Origin: Chondrilla cf. caribensis
Taxonomy: Eukaryota; Porifera; Demospongiae; Chondrillida; Chondrillidae
DNA: 64,000 nt
NCBI GenBank assembly: GCA_964020155.1
Contig: OZ026559.1
Coordinates: forward strand, 2,194,345-2,258,344
Direction of reading: 5' to 3'
In this document: one piece after another, positions 1 through 17,150 of the stretch
How the letters are laid out: every line of letters begins with the position of its first letter
How positions within the stretch are numbered: position 1 is the stretch's first letter
Notes under the pieces: model-generated
What the model was told of the DNA's origin: nothing
The model's input: the letters and a program-made list of their open reading frames with translations, nothing else
Databases searched by the model: none
Made by a program: the position numbers and the translations under genes

Positions 1-8
1 GTATGTAT

Positions 9-87
<79 letters not shown>
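1..87. repeat. (CA)n microsatellite
   Basis: An almost uninterrupted CA dinucleotide run starts at the window edge after a short GTAT motif. It lies downstream of the last visible SRCR exon on the minus strand, so it is probably intronic. From 88 to about 600 I see unique AT-rich sequence without a supported gene. Confidence 0.95.
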
Positions 88-91
<4 letters not shown>

Positions 92-599
92 TTTAAAACA
101 CACACAGATTACTTCGAGGCTACAATAGACTATTGTTGGCAAACACCTCATCACAAAACTCTAAATTCTCATTCAATAAGAAATCACCTACTACCAAAAA
201 TGCCCACTATTTGCCCAACAATGAAGAGGGTATTTGGGTGTGGAGGGTATGCATACTTCCTGAGGTGTAAACGAGGCCGGTGATTGTGCTGGTGGGTCTA
301 TTCAGAGGTTTCTTAGCAAACACTAGGATCAAAAACAGCATATCGAGGTTGAAAATGCCCACAGACTAGAATGACACCATCGGTCTGATATGAAATTAAT
401 TAGCGAATAAAGTGAATTGAAGGTTTTATTAGAGTTCAATCATCTTGAGCAATTCAGACTACAATTCAGTTCACACATTCCAGTCATACCAGGTTTAGCA
501 CAGGATCCCTAATGCCACTCTATTGCTTCATGCATGCAGACATATACCCCATGTTCATACATGTATGGTTCATGCAAGCAGACACCTACCATGTTACAT

Positions 600-850
600 T
601 GTTTGTACATCTAGCTCTATATGTGCTTCTAGCTCTCTGTGCTTCTAGCTCTCTATGTACTCTAGCTCTCTATGTGGTTCTAGCTCTTTATGTGGTTCTA
701 GCTCTCTGTGTGCTTCTAGCTCTCTATGTGCTCCAGCTTTCTATGTACGTCTAGCTCTCTATGTGCATCTAGCTTTCTATGTGCTTCTAGCTCTTTATGT
801 GCTTCTAACTCTCTATGTACATCCAGCTCTCTATGTGCTTCTGATACTTC
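600..850. repeat. 18-bp minisatellite
   Basis: About 13 degenerate head-to-tail copies of an 18-bp unit with the core TCTAGCTCTCTATGTGCT. It begins about 50 bp beyond the donor site of the SRCR exon at 904, inside the intron. Because 18 is a multiple of three it stays open in several frames and gives low-complexity ORFs (HRELEA-like on the minus strand), which I do not regard as genes. Confidence 0.9.
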
Positions 851-903
851 ATATATGTCCAACTTCCTATATGTATCTGGCTCTCTGCATGGAATGCACT
901 CAC

Positions 904-5288
<4,385 letters not shown>

Positions 5289-5415
5289 TTCTGTTATTCT
5301 CAACTCTTGTATGAATGCCACCAAAAAAGTAACCTGTCTTGAAATACTACCGCAGAGGTATGTACAACTCACTCAAGTGAATCTGCTAAACTGACAATGA
5401 CTGTTGTAATCCCAG

Positions 5416-5422
5416 CTTTATA
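5416..5422 (-). promoter_or_regulatory. TATA box of the SRCR gene
   Basis: TATAAAG lies on the minus strand about 128 nt before the start codon, in the context CCCTATAAAGCTGG. The spacing suits a transcription start about 30 nt downstream and a 5'-UTR near 100 nt. The FN3 gene has a similarly placed TATA box. Confidence 0.5.
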
Positions 5423-5647
5423 GGGACAAGTCCTCCCACACACACAATTACCTATGCATACCTATGGCTGCAGGGTGCCCAGTGAGAGATAGACTGTAGG
5501 TGTGGTGGAGACGAACTTTATCAGTGTCCACTATTGTGGATCAAACAGGAAGCCTCCCCAATGTAAGACAACAGATGTCATAGGAACACAGGTGAAGATG
5601 ACTCCAGGGGAATGAGTTTGTTTCACCCCACTGAACACACAAGTACA

Positions 5648-5683
5648 ACCTTGAGACCAACCATAAACGGTTGGTCTCAAGGT
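5648..5683. repeat. Perfect 15-bp hairpin
   Basis: ACCTTGAGACCAACC and its exact reverse complement are separated by six bases (ATAAAC). It lies about 230 bp upstream of the SRCR TATA box. The arm contains TTGAGACCA, as in the 46-bp units, so it may be a fold-back relic of that family. From 5690 to 6480 I see AT-rich sequence with degenerate inverted repeats (TCCAGGAAA motifs) but no gene. Confidence 0.75.
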
Positions 5684-6667
5684 ATGTAGTTCATAGTGCT
5701 TCCTGCACCAGAAGCCAAAGCAGGTGTGTTCACAGTTCACCCTGGTGCTCACCTATGATTGTCTTTGGTATACAGTACAACTTGCTTAGTAAGTACTTGG
5801 GTTAGTACATACTCCTGGTTAGTGAGTACACGTCACTCAGTCTCTAGCTCATGTACACCATGTCAACCAGTACTGATAGTGAGTCACGCATGGTTGCCAA
5901 CAGTCCAGATTTTTCCTGGATTGTCTAGGAAATGACCACCTTGTCCAGGTGTCCAGGAAAGCTGGCATTTTGTACAGATTTACCAGGTGCATGATACTTA
6001 TGAGGCTTCTGTGTGTGTAGTGTGGTTAATATATTGTAAAGAACCATTGTTCAGTTAGCAAGTTAGCTTTTAACATTTTACTTGAGTTACTGTTTATTTG
6101 GAGGTTGTCATTTGTAGGTTTTTATATAAATGTAAGCCTCGTATTCTTAATATTTGACAATTATTGAGATTTACAACACAGCTATGGAAACATTTATATA
6201 GTTATTTTTCTGTGAATTAATCATCTTATTATGAGAAATACCAATGTCCAGGAAAATGTTGTAAAATCCAGGAAATTTGAATTCTTTGTCCAGGAATTCA
6301 GACTGCACTGGTTGACAACTATGTTATTAAAAGTGCCTCTAATAAGAAGTACAGATTCAGTGTGCCTTTCAAGGTACTTACTAACCAAATTTGACTGCAT
6401 ATAAAGTCTTCCCATTTCTAGAAGTGGCTCTTTCATTTTTCAGATTTTTGTCGTGTATTACAAAAGACTGTACACTAATATCATTGATGTCTTTATAATA
6501 CAGTCGGACCTCACAGTCCAGACTACTGAGTACAGTGTAAAAGTGAAGGAGTGATATTCAAGAAGGAAACTGTCCTCAACCCTCCAATAAGTACAAACTG
6601 CTTTGAAATAGTAGACTTCTAGTCTGGAGGGGTTTTATACAAATCACACTACTCTTGATTTCATATA

Positions 6668-6905
6668 CAGTAGAACCTCACAATTGAGACCACCTATGGG
6701 ACCAGTTGACATACAGTAGAACCTCACAATTGAGACCACTTATGGGACGAGTTGAAGTACAGTAGTACCTCACAATTGAGACCACCTATGGGACCAGTTG
6801 AAGTACAGTAGAACCTCACAATTGAGACCACTTATGGGACCAGTTGGAGTACAGTAGAACCTCACAATTGAGACCAGCTACGGGACCAGATGAAGTACAA
6901 TAAAA
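6668..6905 (+). repeat. 46-bp minisatellite array, about five units
   Basis: About five copies of the CAGTAGAACCTCACAATTGA unit in plus orientation. They are followed by TA/CA-rich simple sequence to about 7180. Confidence 0.9.
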
Positions 6906-7285
6906 TTGCTACATACGTATGTGCATACACCAACACAGATATAGTACAGTATGAATGTATATATGTACATTCATACGGTACTGTATATATATATATATGT
7001 ATGTATATAATGCATTCATACACATACCTTCACACAAACTATACTTACATGCACACACATACGTACAGACATACACATGTAGACATACGTACATACATGC
7101 CATACAAACACATACATACATTCATACGTACATATAGTACATACATGGACACATATATGTATATACAGTACTCCAACAGAAGTACATTTGGTAAGGCTTA
7201 AATGTCAGTATCTGCTACAGCCCTATCAGAGGTACGTAATTCACCTGTTACATGACATGTCTATGTATAAAATAAGATAATTGCA

Positions 7286-7627
7286 TACCATATTTGTCCG
7301 AATAGAAGCCCGGGCGTCTATTTGCTTCCAGAGAGTTTTGACCCGGCCACTATTTGAGCCTGGCTTTTATTTGAGTAAATACTGAACGTTATCTACAATA
7401 TAAAATGTGAGCAACATGGCCGCAGCAAGTCAAAGTTCGCGCGGCACAGTTGAGAACGAAAGCGTCGTTAGAGGACACCACGTGTACAAGGCTATCTGGA
7501 CTCCAGTCATAACGCTACGTTTAGACCAGGCTTCTACCGGTATTTGAGCCCCGGCCTCTATCTATGAAACACTACGTTCAGACCAGGCTTCTATTTGAGC
7601 CCAGCTTCCATTGGGACAAATACGGTA
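7286..7627. mobile_element. Short TIR element (CCATATTTGTCC ends)
   Basis: The left end TACCATATTTGTCCGAATAG is mirrored by the right end ATTGGGACAAATACGGTA, with TA at both borders. Internal copies of CTTCTATTTGAGCCC repeat near the ends. It is about 340 bp, has no coding capacity and sits between the two divergent genes. Confidence 0.7.
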
Positions 7628-7806
7628 TATTAATTTTGTATACTAATATATGCTGCACCGTTATTACAGTTGAGCAATGAGTTGCTAGGCATTTATAATT
7701 GACAAATGTTAATAACAATTACAAGTGTGCATAGCACAGATATTTCGAACACTTCGTACGTATATGTATGTACATGCACACAAGTACATACAGTATATAC
7801 TGCATG

Positions 7807-7981
7807 CAGTGAATATATGTTAATCCACCGAAATTCGTTTTCAAAGAATATGGTGGATTAACAAGTTTGGCAGATTGACTGGATATTCATTGGTACTCGT
7901 ACATTATATTGGTACTGGGAAATGGTAGTGGATTAAAAGGTTTGGCGGATAAAGTGGTGTCGGATTAACGAGAATTCACTG
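7807..7981. mobile_element. pogo-like TIR element (CAGTGAAT ends), copy 1
   Basis: It starts CAGTGAATATATGTTAATCC and ends CGGATTAACGAGAATTCACTG, which are imperfect inverted ends. The interior has TTGGTACTGGGAAAT and GGCGGATAAAG, both shared with the copies at 11846 and 39525. CAGT-type ends with TA borders are typical of non-autonomous Tc1/mariner/pogo elements; the superfamily is inferred. Confidence 0.7.
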
Positions 7982-8177
7982 TAAACAGTACATTAACCCA
8001 TATCAACATCCATACTCCTACAACACAAAAAACAAGCTGAACTTAATTACACATTTCTACATAAGTAAATCGTAATTGACATTTCTTTAGCTGGAGTAAT
8101 TGTAAAGGTAATTAATTTCACTCAAATGTTTTGTGTAATCATGCATCGATTACACAATTACATACAATTTCATTCAT

Positions 8178-8580
8178 TATCTCTCCTCTAAACAACACAC
8201 ACTTATAACTGAGAGACATCTTATGTATATTCTATGCCTGACCTGGGCAACCATTCAGCAAGTGTATGTTCAGTACATCTGCACAAGTGGAATGAAAGAA
8301 AAAGCTAAAATTGAGTACCTAAAATATTTGATACTGCAATTAATATGGTACATAACTATAACACATTTAAGTAATTGTAATTTGTAATTGCTCAAAGTAG
8401 TGGTAATGGATATTGACTACATGAAGTAATGATTGTAATGGCAATGGTAATTGGCTCTTGAAATATCAGTTGAAGTACAGTAGAACCTCACAATTGAGAC
8501 CACCTACATATGGCACCAGTGCATGCATATAATAAGTAATGGCAATTAATTAGTTGCGAGCTGTAATTGCCACAACACTG

Positions 8581-8585
<5 letters not shown>
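8178..8585 (+). repeat. Dispersed ~400-bp repeat, copy 1
   Basis: From TCTCTCCTCTAAACAACACA to GTAATTGCCACAACACT this matches 38808-39178 in the same orientation. Shared blocks include ATTCTATGCCTGACCTGGGC and CAGTACATCTGCACA. Both copies end directly in a CA microsatellite. One 46-bp unit (8471-8515) is inserted only in this copy. Confidence 0.8.
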
Positions 8586-8633
<48 letters not shown>

Positions 8634-9070
8634 GGTACACATATTCAAAACGGATTTGAAAACAATGAACTTGGAACAGGGACCAATATAAACCAACAAG
8701 ACGGGATTGGGAGAAATAACTAGCCTTACTGGGTCTGTACACCTAGCTGAACACAGGTGAATGTATGCTACAAACATGGTCTATAAATCTAGACGTTTAC
8801 TACAAGAATGTTCTAAGGAACATTTCGTATATTTTCACGAAGGTCCTCTTGGTGATGGACAAAAACCAGACAGGTACAGGGATGAACCTGAAGAGGTCCC
8901 CAAAAAGCATACAGACAGTGTCGTTCAAGGTTTTTCCTACATTGCAACATAGACCCTAGTTCATGGTTGCAAGCAAGATTGATATTGTGCACTTATACTA
9001 GAAGCCAGACACCCATACAAAATGGCCGTATCAGTAAAGCACTCAATTGTGTGCTTGCAATCTATACAAG

Positions 9071-9098
<28 letters not shown>
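8583..9098 (+). repeat. Dispersed ~480-bp repeat with conserved short ORF, copy 1
   Basis: Starting with a CA microsatellite, this segment recurs in inverted orientation at 16690-17150 with about 85-90% identity by eye. Both copies keep an open frame beginning MLQTWSINLDVYYKNV and running through GRISKALNCVLA. The copies may be short mobile elements or the remains of a coding element; the peptide is not recognised. A second CA run closes the copy at 9071-9098. Confidence 0.75.
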
Positions 9099-9103
<5 letters not shown>

Positions 9104-9207
9104 CACAATGAGGTACGTACATATGGCACTCACTACCATATGCACATACATATATTATGGTGAAAATGTTTTTCTTAAGAGTAAACGAACTGAAATTAAA
9201 GTTGAAT

Positions 9208-9236
9208 GTGTGCGCATGTGTGTGTGTGTGTGCATG

Positions 9237-9278
<42 letters not shown>

Positions 9279-9307
9279 GTGTGTGCGCATGCGTGCATGT
9301 GTGTGCA

Positions 9308-9363
<56 letters not shown>

Positions 9364-9438
9364 TGTGCATTCATGCGTGTGTGTATGTGTGTGTGTGTGT
9401 GTGTGTGTTGTGTGTGCGCATGCGTGCATGTGTGTGCA

Positions 9439-9482
<44 letters not shown>

Positions 9483-9510
9483 TGTGCATTCATGTGTGTG
9501 TATGTGTGTG
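9208..9510. repeat. Compound GT microsatellite with duplicated block
   Basis: GT repeats are broken by GCGCATGCGTGCATGTGTGT blocks. The segment 9274-9365 recurs at 9413-9490, so a ~135-bp higher-order unit is duplicated within the microsatellite. All long ORFs here are Cys-Val or His-Thr artefacts. Confidence 0.9.
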
Positions 9511-9885
9511 TGAACTTGTTGGTATGCAAGTACAAAATAGGATCAAAGACAATTTGATGATTTCTGAATTAAACATAGGAAACCCCTTCAATGTACATGC
9601 AATAGTGCAATCAAGTTCATAAAGTTCTACCTCTCAATCAATTTAATTATAGTGTATATACTAACAATATACATACGTTGATTGAAGTATTTTGAATTTT
9701 TAATAATTAAATAATAAACTTTACTATGCAGTGGTTTAATTCACAACATCATTATTATAACCTATTAACACCTCTATGTCAAAAACATCAAAGTGAGAGG
9801 CAAACAGTGTTATATATTAACAACATGTACACACATACAATTGAGACACCATGGTGTATGCTGCACGTACTTCAATTGGTCACAT

Positions 9886-10370
9886 AGGTGGTCTCAATTG
9901 TGAGGTTCTACTGTACTTCAACTGGTCCCATAGGTGGTCTCAATTGTGAGTACAGTAGAACCTCGCAATTGAGACCACCCGTGGGACCAGTTAAAGTACA
10001 GTAGAACCTCACAATTGAGACCACCTATGGGACCAGTGGAAGTACAGTAGAACCTCACAATTGAGACCACCTATGGGATCAGTTGAAGTACAGTAGAACC
10101 TCACAATTGAGACCACCTATGGGACCAGTTGAAGTACAGTAGAACCTCACAATTGAGACCACCTACGGGACCAGTTGAAGTACAGTAGAACCTCACAATT
10201 GAGACCACCTGTAAAAGTGGTCTCAACTGTGCAGTGTTCCTACATAATTCTTATGGCAAATATGTACAGAGTAATACAGTACAGGAATTCCTGGGACTGA
10301 AAGATAGTGCTCCTATTATAGAGGTCATGTCCTTACTGAGGTGTTTTAAAATAAGGTTCCACTGCGTCTT
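9886..10370 (+). mobile_element. CAGTAGAACC-family element with a seven-unit array
   Basis: About seven 46-bp units (two inverted at the left) are followed by the family body: GTGGTCTCAACTGTGCAGTG, ACAGTACAGGAATTCCTGGG, CCTATTATAGAGGTCAT. It ends AAGGTTCCACTG, the inverted terminal repeat. From 10370 to 11280 no supported gene is visible. Confidence 0.8.
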
Positions 10371-11287
10371 AAAAGGCACACCAAATGTACATTTGTCACC
10401 AGATGTACACGTATACATACATACTGACCGTCAGTACTGGTTAACATAGTGCACATGAACTAGGGACTACTCCCCTCCCCTGCAATCCAGTTAAAACCAG
10501 GCTGTACTGTTGCCGCTAATGCAATAACCATGTGTTTGAGTACATCTGTTACCACAAGGCATGTTGTTATAAAGAGACTGTGCTTGTATAAGCAATGTTG
10601 TGAAGATCTCTGACAGTAGGAGAAGGGGAAGGCTATGGATGATTGAAAAAATGTTTACTGATGTGTGTTCAATTGATAATTTGTGAGAGGCTTTGATGAT
10701 GTGTAGCCACACAATAAACTAATCAAATCTATTCATGAATATGAAATATATAGTGTGGTGTCATGATTTACAAATCATTAAAAATCACCCAACTCCACAA
10801 TGATGACACCATTCAACCGTATAATTGAATTTGAAGATTACCATTCGAAATCAAACATCATATGGACATCATTGATGTAGATGTTGGTGGAGGTATGACT
10901 CACGGTATAGTAGAACGCTATGGAGTGCTTTGTTTTAAATCAGTTTAAACCACTTTGAAACAATCACAACATTCTACTTGACACATGTACCCGTTAATGT
11001 GATGAACCAGTCTAGACTAGAGGCAATTTGGAACTACTTAAACCCTCTGGTGTGAGTGGCACTTATGACAAACTGCCATGCAGATTGGAAAACAACATTA
11101 TTGACCATCTCGATAGCAATCGGACCACTATTCCCAGTCCCAGGATTTCTTTATCTGTGTTACTCTATTACATCTGAATTAGGACCACCTCACAATTGAG
11201 ACTACTTATTGATACTGTCTGATAGGCAGTTTACCATCACGTTCTATAGTGTATTGTATCCATGCATTCACCCAAAGACTTGCACAA

Positions 11288-11670
<383 letters not shown>

Positions 11671-11845
11671 ACACATTGCCAAGATCTTCCAATATGATCA
11701 TCCTAGACTCGGTAGAATCAACACTCGAAAGGTCATATGTATGTATGTATACATGCAATAAAACTCATCATCACGATTGATTGATGAATAGCCAAATTGA
11801 CTTTGGATTAAAGTAGGATATCAAGACACAATAATATTATATGCA

Positions 11846-12035
11846 CAGTGAATACTCATTAATCTGCCACAATTCTTTTTCAAAGAATATGGAGGATAAT
11901 GAGTCTGACAGATTATCTCATAGTAATATATATATTCATTGGTACTTGTACCTTATAATATTATTGGTACTGGGAAATTGTGGCGGATTAGAAGATTTGA
12001 CGGACAAAGCGGTGACGGATTAACGAGAATCACTG
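11846..12035. mobile_element. pogo-like TIR element (CAGTGAAT ends), copy 2
   Basis: It runs from CAGTGAATACTCATTAATCT to GACGGATTAACGAGAATCACTG, with the TTGGTACTGGGAAATTGTGG interior. It is diverged from the 7807 copy but clearly of the same family. From 12035 to 12600 I see nothing beyond AT-rich sequence. Confidence 0.72.
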
Positions 12036-12626
12036 TACACCATAGAAGCTGGTTGTTTAGTGCATATCGCTATTCAGCACATAAACCCAAAATGGTGGAA
12101 CTGTTCAGAAGGCGAAGCAATGGAGCTATGCGGGAAAAGAGAAACTTAAGGATCACACACCACAGAGATTATCATATCTTCTTCTGTTGTGATTTCTATG
12201 AGCGCATGTGTTAAACAACCTGCTTACGGTACGTGTCACATGTAAAAAATATTTTTCTGCCGATATGTGCGAGGCTGTCAGCAGAACTGCTGCATACTTC
12301 CACTATTAATTTACATACATACATAAGTTCATTATAGTGAATATGAAGGGATGATTTCAAGAAAGAAGGATCAGAAATAATAAAAAAGACAATAACAAAA
12401 AAATAACATGAATCCTGGTTAACGACTTGTTGACTTTTCGGTAGCTAATTGATTATCACGTCTTGGGATCTCAGGAATATATATTAGGGTCCATCCCGTT
12501 GATGTAGCCACCAATCAAGATGTGTATGTGCATAATTATGAATCTATAAACCGTCTACAGAAAGTGCCTTCAATTTTAAACACAATAGTAACAATTTGAC
12601 AGTAGACAACCAAATGTCATGCATTG

Positions 12627-12628
<2 letters not shown>

Positions 12629-12710
<82 letters not shown>

Positions 12711-12821
12711 ACACACACACAGACACACAGACACACACACACACACACGAACACACACACACACACACACATAGACACACAGACACACACACACACACGA
12801 ACACACACACACACACACATG

Positions 12822-12852
<31 letters not shown>

Positions 12853-12916
12853 ACACACACACAGACACACAGACACACACACACACACACACGAACACAC
12901 ACACACACACACACAT

Positions 12917-12955
<39 letters not shown>

Positions 12956-12969
12956 CACGCACACACGCA

Positions 12970-13052
<83 letters not shown>
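12629..13052. repeat. Long CA microsatellite (about 420 bp)
   Basis: A CA tract with ACGTGCACAC, AGACACACAGAC and ACGAACAC interruptions that recur twice (about 12704-12800 and 12848-12925). An internal ~145-bp block has therefore duplicated. From 13052 to 13830 there is no supported gene. Confidence 0.93.
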
Positions 13053-13054
<2 letters not shown>

Positions 13055-13830
13055 CTTTCCTGATTTCCAGGTATTTCAATGTACAGTACATAGTCTTACT
13101 GAGGTTCAAAGGTATGGTTGTTCTGATCTGAACTTTCAACTTTTCAAACTGTACCTGTATTCTCCACTCATTGCTGGTGGAGCATGTCCATCACAACTGA
13201 CACGTAGCCCAACACTTTTCCTAAGTTAACACTTCTAGTGTAGTTTATGAAACATAAAATAATGACAAAGAGTACAAAGACAAAATTTGATAGTCCATAC
13301 ACCTTCAGTGGGAAAGGGCCAAATTCAGTTTCAAGTACTGGATGTCAGCATGCTCACAGACAAGTGAAGATGAAATTGAGCCTATAAATTGATCCCCGAG
13401 ATTACACTTTGATCACAAAGGTGATAATTTTCGATGTCTCAATTTGATGAAAGCACGTACAATAAAAGCTCACCATGGGACTGATGAGGTAGTCTCAATA
13501 GCGAGGTGTTCCTGGTCCTGTAGCACGTGCATGTGCAGTATACACTGTGGAAGCCGAAAGTCAAGGGACAACAATTATTATTATGTTCTCTTTGAGAAAA
13601 TGAAAACAATTAACCAAAATCAATCCAATAATCAGGATTTTACAATATTATTTGTGAGATTGATTGCCTGAGAAATACTGTTGATACATGTGTACATTCA
13701 TATGTATGTACTTTCAGTACATGTACGGTATATGTACATATGTGCTTATGTTTTGTAGATACATGCATACACATGTACCGACAAGAAGTATGTACATACA
13801 TACATGCTGCACAGTACTTACCAAGATGTA

Positions 13831-13980
13831 CAGTAGAACCTTACAATTAAGGTCTCCTACTGTATATAGGACCAATTGTTGATTGGGACTTGATTGTGAG
13901 GTGGTCCTAATTCTGATGTTGGAAGTGTATAGAGTAATACAGTACAGGAATTCCTTGGACTGGGAAATAACAGTCAAATT
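13831..13980 (+). mobile_element. CAGTAGAACC-family element, truncated, without array
   Basis: It begins CAGTAGAACCTTACAATTAA and carries the body motifs GGTGGTCCTAATTCTGATGT and CAGTACAGGAATTCCTTGGA. It stops at CTGGGAAATAACAGTC without the right end. It carries only one copy of the left segment, so it may show the state before array growth. Confidence 0.7.
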
Positions 13981-14170
13981 CGACTGAGGAGTTCACATTG
14001 CCCTTTGTAGGTCTTGAAAACAATTTTTTGCTGTCAATTTGCAAAGGTCACTGACATCACTACTGCAGTTGGTTACCACACTGACACACAAAACTCTCTG
14101 TCATGATAATAATATCATTGTATTTATTAGTCATGTAATGTATGTAATTGATGTAATTAAATGCTAAGTG

Positions 14171-14505
14171 TACAGTAGAATCCCACTGGAAGCCCACTAC
14201 AGTGACAGGACCACCTCAGTAATTGGACCACTATTTCCCAGTCCCAGGAACTCCTGTACTGTATTACTCTATACACGTTCAACATCAGAATTAGGACTAC
14301 CTCACAATTGAGACCACTTCCACTGGTCCTATAGGTGGTCTCAATTGTGAGGTTCTACTGTACTTCAACTGGACCCATAGGTGGTCTCAATTGTGAGGTT
14401 CTACTGTACTTCAACTGGTCCCATAGGTGGTCTCAATTGTGAGGTTCTACTGTACTTCAACTGATCCCAAAGACGGTCTCAATTGTGAAGTTCTACTACA
14501 ACACC
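14171..14505 (-). mobile_element. CAGTAGAACC-family element with four-unit array
   Basis: The left end is CAGTAGAATCCCACTGGAAG. The body contains CACCTCAGTAATTGGACC and ACTCCTGTACTGTATTAC. The right side has four inverted 46-bp units. It abuts the ~250-bp repeat at 14498. Two more inverted units lie at 14765-14865. Confidence 0.82.
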
Positions 14506-14752
14506 ATAGCAGGGTACACTTACATATGTCCAAGTGTATTGATACTCAGGAAGGAGACCATTGGTACTGTAAAAGGGTTTAAGTGGCCTTTTCGTAAAGT
14601 CTTTGGGTTCTGTTGTAAACTTACGATTATTGAAATAGTGTGTGCATAAACAGAGGCCAACTCATTATTCTAAGCATCCCATGCCTGAGTCAGACCCTAT
14701 CCCTACTCCCTTTGGGATAGAATGCTTTACTAAGTGGAACAGAAGGACAAAA
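14498..14752 (+). repeat. ~250-bp repeat, inverted copy at 20155-20412
   Basis: Blocks such as GTACACTTACATATGTCCAA, AAAGGGTTTAAGTGGCC and CCTACTCCCTTTGGGATAG occur here and reverse-complemented at 20155-20412. The adjoining 46-bp units match across the two sites as well, including the rare variant GACGGTCTCAATTG. The array and core therefore moved as one composite unit. From 14870 to 15430 I see no supported gene. Confidence 0.85.
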
Positions 14753-15439
14753 AATATGACACGCGAAGTTCTACTGTACTTCAATTGATCCCATAGGTGG
14801 TCTCAATGGTGAGGTTCAACTGTACTTCAACTGGTCAAATAGGTGGTCTCAATTTGAGATTCTACCATAATGGGCTTATAAACTATGGAATAGTTAGGGT
14901 AGATTGGAAGAGCATTGTCAGACAAAGTTAAAAACCTTCAAACATCGAATATCCATCCACTGTATAGCGATAACACTCCAGGTACCTAGTATAGTAGCCT
15001 GTGTGGATTTCTCGGTTCAAACAAGTTTCGGTAACCGTAACACCAATATGACCTTGTATCATCAGCTCAGTGTTAAGAATGTCCTAGGTTATGCACGTCC
15101 AGCATTCCAACTTACTCCATCTCACTCCATGCAAACAAGGAGCAGAGCAGATATGGTTTCAACTAGAAAACAACATACGTATGAATCACTGTTATAATAG
15201 GAAGACTGGCATAATGATAAAGTGTGTAGGATAATAGAAGTACAGTAGAGAGTGGGGCCTCTTGGAACAAACAGGTGGTCTGTGTTCATGCCACAGCTTT
15301 AGACATTGTTAATGCTGAGGTGTATGACAGGTATTGAATCGGTCAGCTAGGAAGATAACACACTGACATGACCTACACCAATAGCTCCGTGTAAAAGTTT
15401 TAAAGGTCATCAACTCCAAGTTACCTCAGTATTTTAAGT

Positions 15440-15760
15440 TTCCCGGTACTTCAAGTCCCCCCCAGGTGGTGTTTCAAGCTCCTGGTACTTCAAGTCCCCC
15501 CCCAGGTGGTGTTTCAAGCTCCTGGTACTTCAAGTCCCCCCCAGGTGGTGTTTCAAGCATCTGGTACTTCAAGTCCCCCCCAGGTGGTGTTTCAAGCTCC
15601 TGGTACTTCAAGTCCCCCCCCCCCCCAAGGTGGTGTTTCAAGTTTCCCTGGTGCTTCGAGTCCATAGGTGGTGTTTCAAGTTTCCCTGGTGCTTCGAGTC
15701 CCCCCTTCCCCATGCGGTGCAGTTTTCGTGGTGCTTGGAGTTCGAACTCAAAGCACCACG
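15440..15760. repeat. 39-40-bp minisatellite followed by a near-perfect palindrome
   Basis: About seven units of GGTACTTCAAGTCCCCCCC plus AGGTGGTGTTTCAAGCTCCT vary mainly in the length of the C run (7 to 11). At 15729-15760 a 32-bp palindrome (GTGGTGCTTGGAGTTC and its complement, one mismatch) follows. The region lies just upstream of the FN3 promoter. The open frames here have no family resemblance. Confidence 0.88.
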
Positions 15761-15914
15761 GAAACTCAATCCAGGGTCCACCGGTGTTTCGAATTTCCCC
15801 CATCAACCCACACCACTTGGAGTAAGCCTACACAGCAGGTGCTACTGTTAATTGATTTATGATTTCACTGATGAAGCCATACATACTCTACACGCCGTGA
15901 ATATGGGCTCCACT

Positions 15915-15921
15915 TATATAA
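15915..15921 (+). promoter_or_regulatory. TATA box of the FN3 receptor gene
   Basis: TATATAA in the context CACTTATATAAGGCGACGAG lies 112 nt before the start codon at 16033. The sequence from about 15890 to 16450 is noticeably richer in CpG than its surroundings, as expected near an unmethylated promoter. Confidence 0.6.
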
Positions 15922-16032
15922 GGCGACGAGGATGCATGGGAAATAGTAATATTTGCCTCGAGCCAAGAGGTACCGAAAGAAGACATACACGCTTCATATT
16001 ACAGACAGTTTAACGAGATTGTGAACGAAGAG

Positions 16033-16084
16033 ATGCTACTTACACTTACCCTGGCGTTGTTGACGTCCTTATGTGCTCTGCAAG
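16033..16084 (+). CDS. Signal-peptide exon of the FN3 receptor
   Basis: ATG at 16033 gives MLLTLTLALLTSLCALQ and ends in phase 1 at CAAG|GTACGT. It matches the SRCR gene in design (signal peptide alone on exon 1, phase 1 end) and shares the LTSLC motif. The two genes may therefore have related first exons. Confidence 0.8.
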
Positions 16085-17089
16085 GTACGTTATGTTGAGT
16101 CTGTATCGCGTCTTCATTCTAGTTTCCCGCGCCATTGTAGACAGTTTGGCGTCTGAATGTCGTAGTCAGCTACAAGGTGTGTGTGTGTGTGTGCGTTTCT
16201 CGTACAAAATTGAACAGACGAACGTCTCTGAAATCCTTCACCGGGGGGAAAAAAGATGGAAGCTGTAGCTTATCCCCGTGCCTGAGGTCTGCTGAAATAT
16301 CAAAGCTCTCGTCGACCGAACACGATCGTACGTGTGCTCGACCACACGATGTGTGGTCTTAGACCGAGAGACTATTGTATCTCCGCGAACGCTGAACAAA
16401 GAAATGGCGGTACATGCAGATCGGTATGTGTTGGATGACAGATGCTTGTTTGTCCAGATAAGGTGGGATTTGTCTTTCTTGCACCAGGAAAGCATGTTTG
16501 TGTAGGATATTGATCTCACTTTTCAGTTTCTCGTTACATCATCTCCGCCAGTGCAATAGGCCACATGACGCTTGTTTTTCTCGAATTCCTTGACACTTTT
16601 GGATCCTCTCTGGCGTTTCTCTGGTGCCATGTACTCTCAAGAGGTTGACTTGTTTGTTCGATCATTCCTGGCGTTCTTGTCTTGTGTAGAATGCGAGTAC
16701 GCAATTGAGTGCTTTACTGATACGGCCATTTTGTATGGGTGCCTGGCTTCTTCTATAAGCGCACAGTATTAATCTTGCTCGCAACGTAGGAAAACCCTCG
16801 AACGACACAGTCTGTATCCTTTTTGGGGACCTCTTCAGATTCAATCCGGCACCTGTCTGGTTTTCTTCAATCACCAAGAAGACCTTTGTGAAAATATACG
16901 AAATGTTCCTTAGAACATTCTTGTAGTAAACATCTAGATTTATAGACCATGTTTGTAGCATACATTCACCTGTGTTCAGCTAGGTGTACAGACCCAGTAA
17001 GGCTAGTTATTTTCCCAATCCTGTCTTGTTGGTTTAAATTGGTCCCTGATAAGTTCATCGTTTTCAAATCCGTTTTGAATATGTGTACC

Positions 17090-17150
<61 letters not shown>

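Noticed and set aside
9155..9622. Multiple Cys-Val and His-Thr ORFs
   Set aside because: They are translations of GT/CA microsatellites; the same applies at 4319-4665, 11237-11780, 12544-13229, 26110-26779, 30635-30930 and 35006-35640.
15466..15825. Gly/Pro/Trp-rich ORFs
   Set aside because: They are translations of the 39-40-bp minisatellite.
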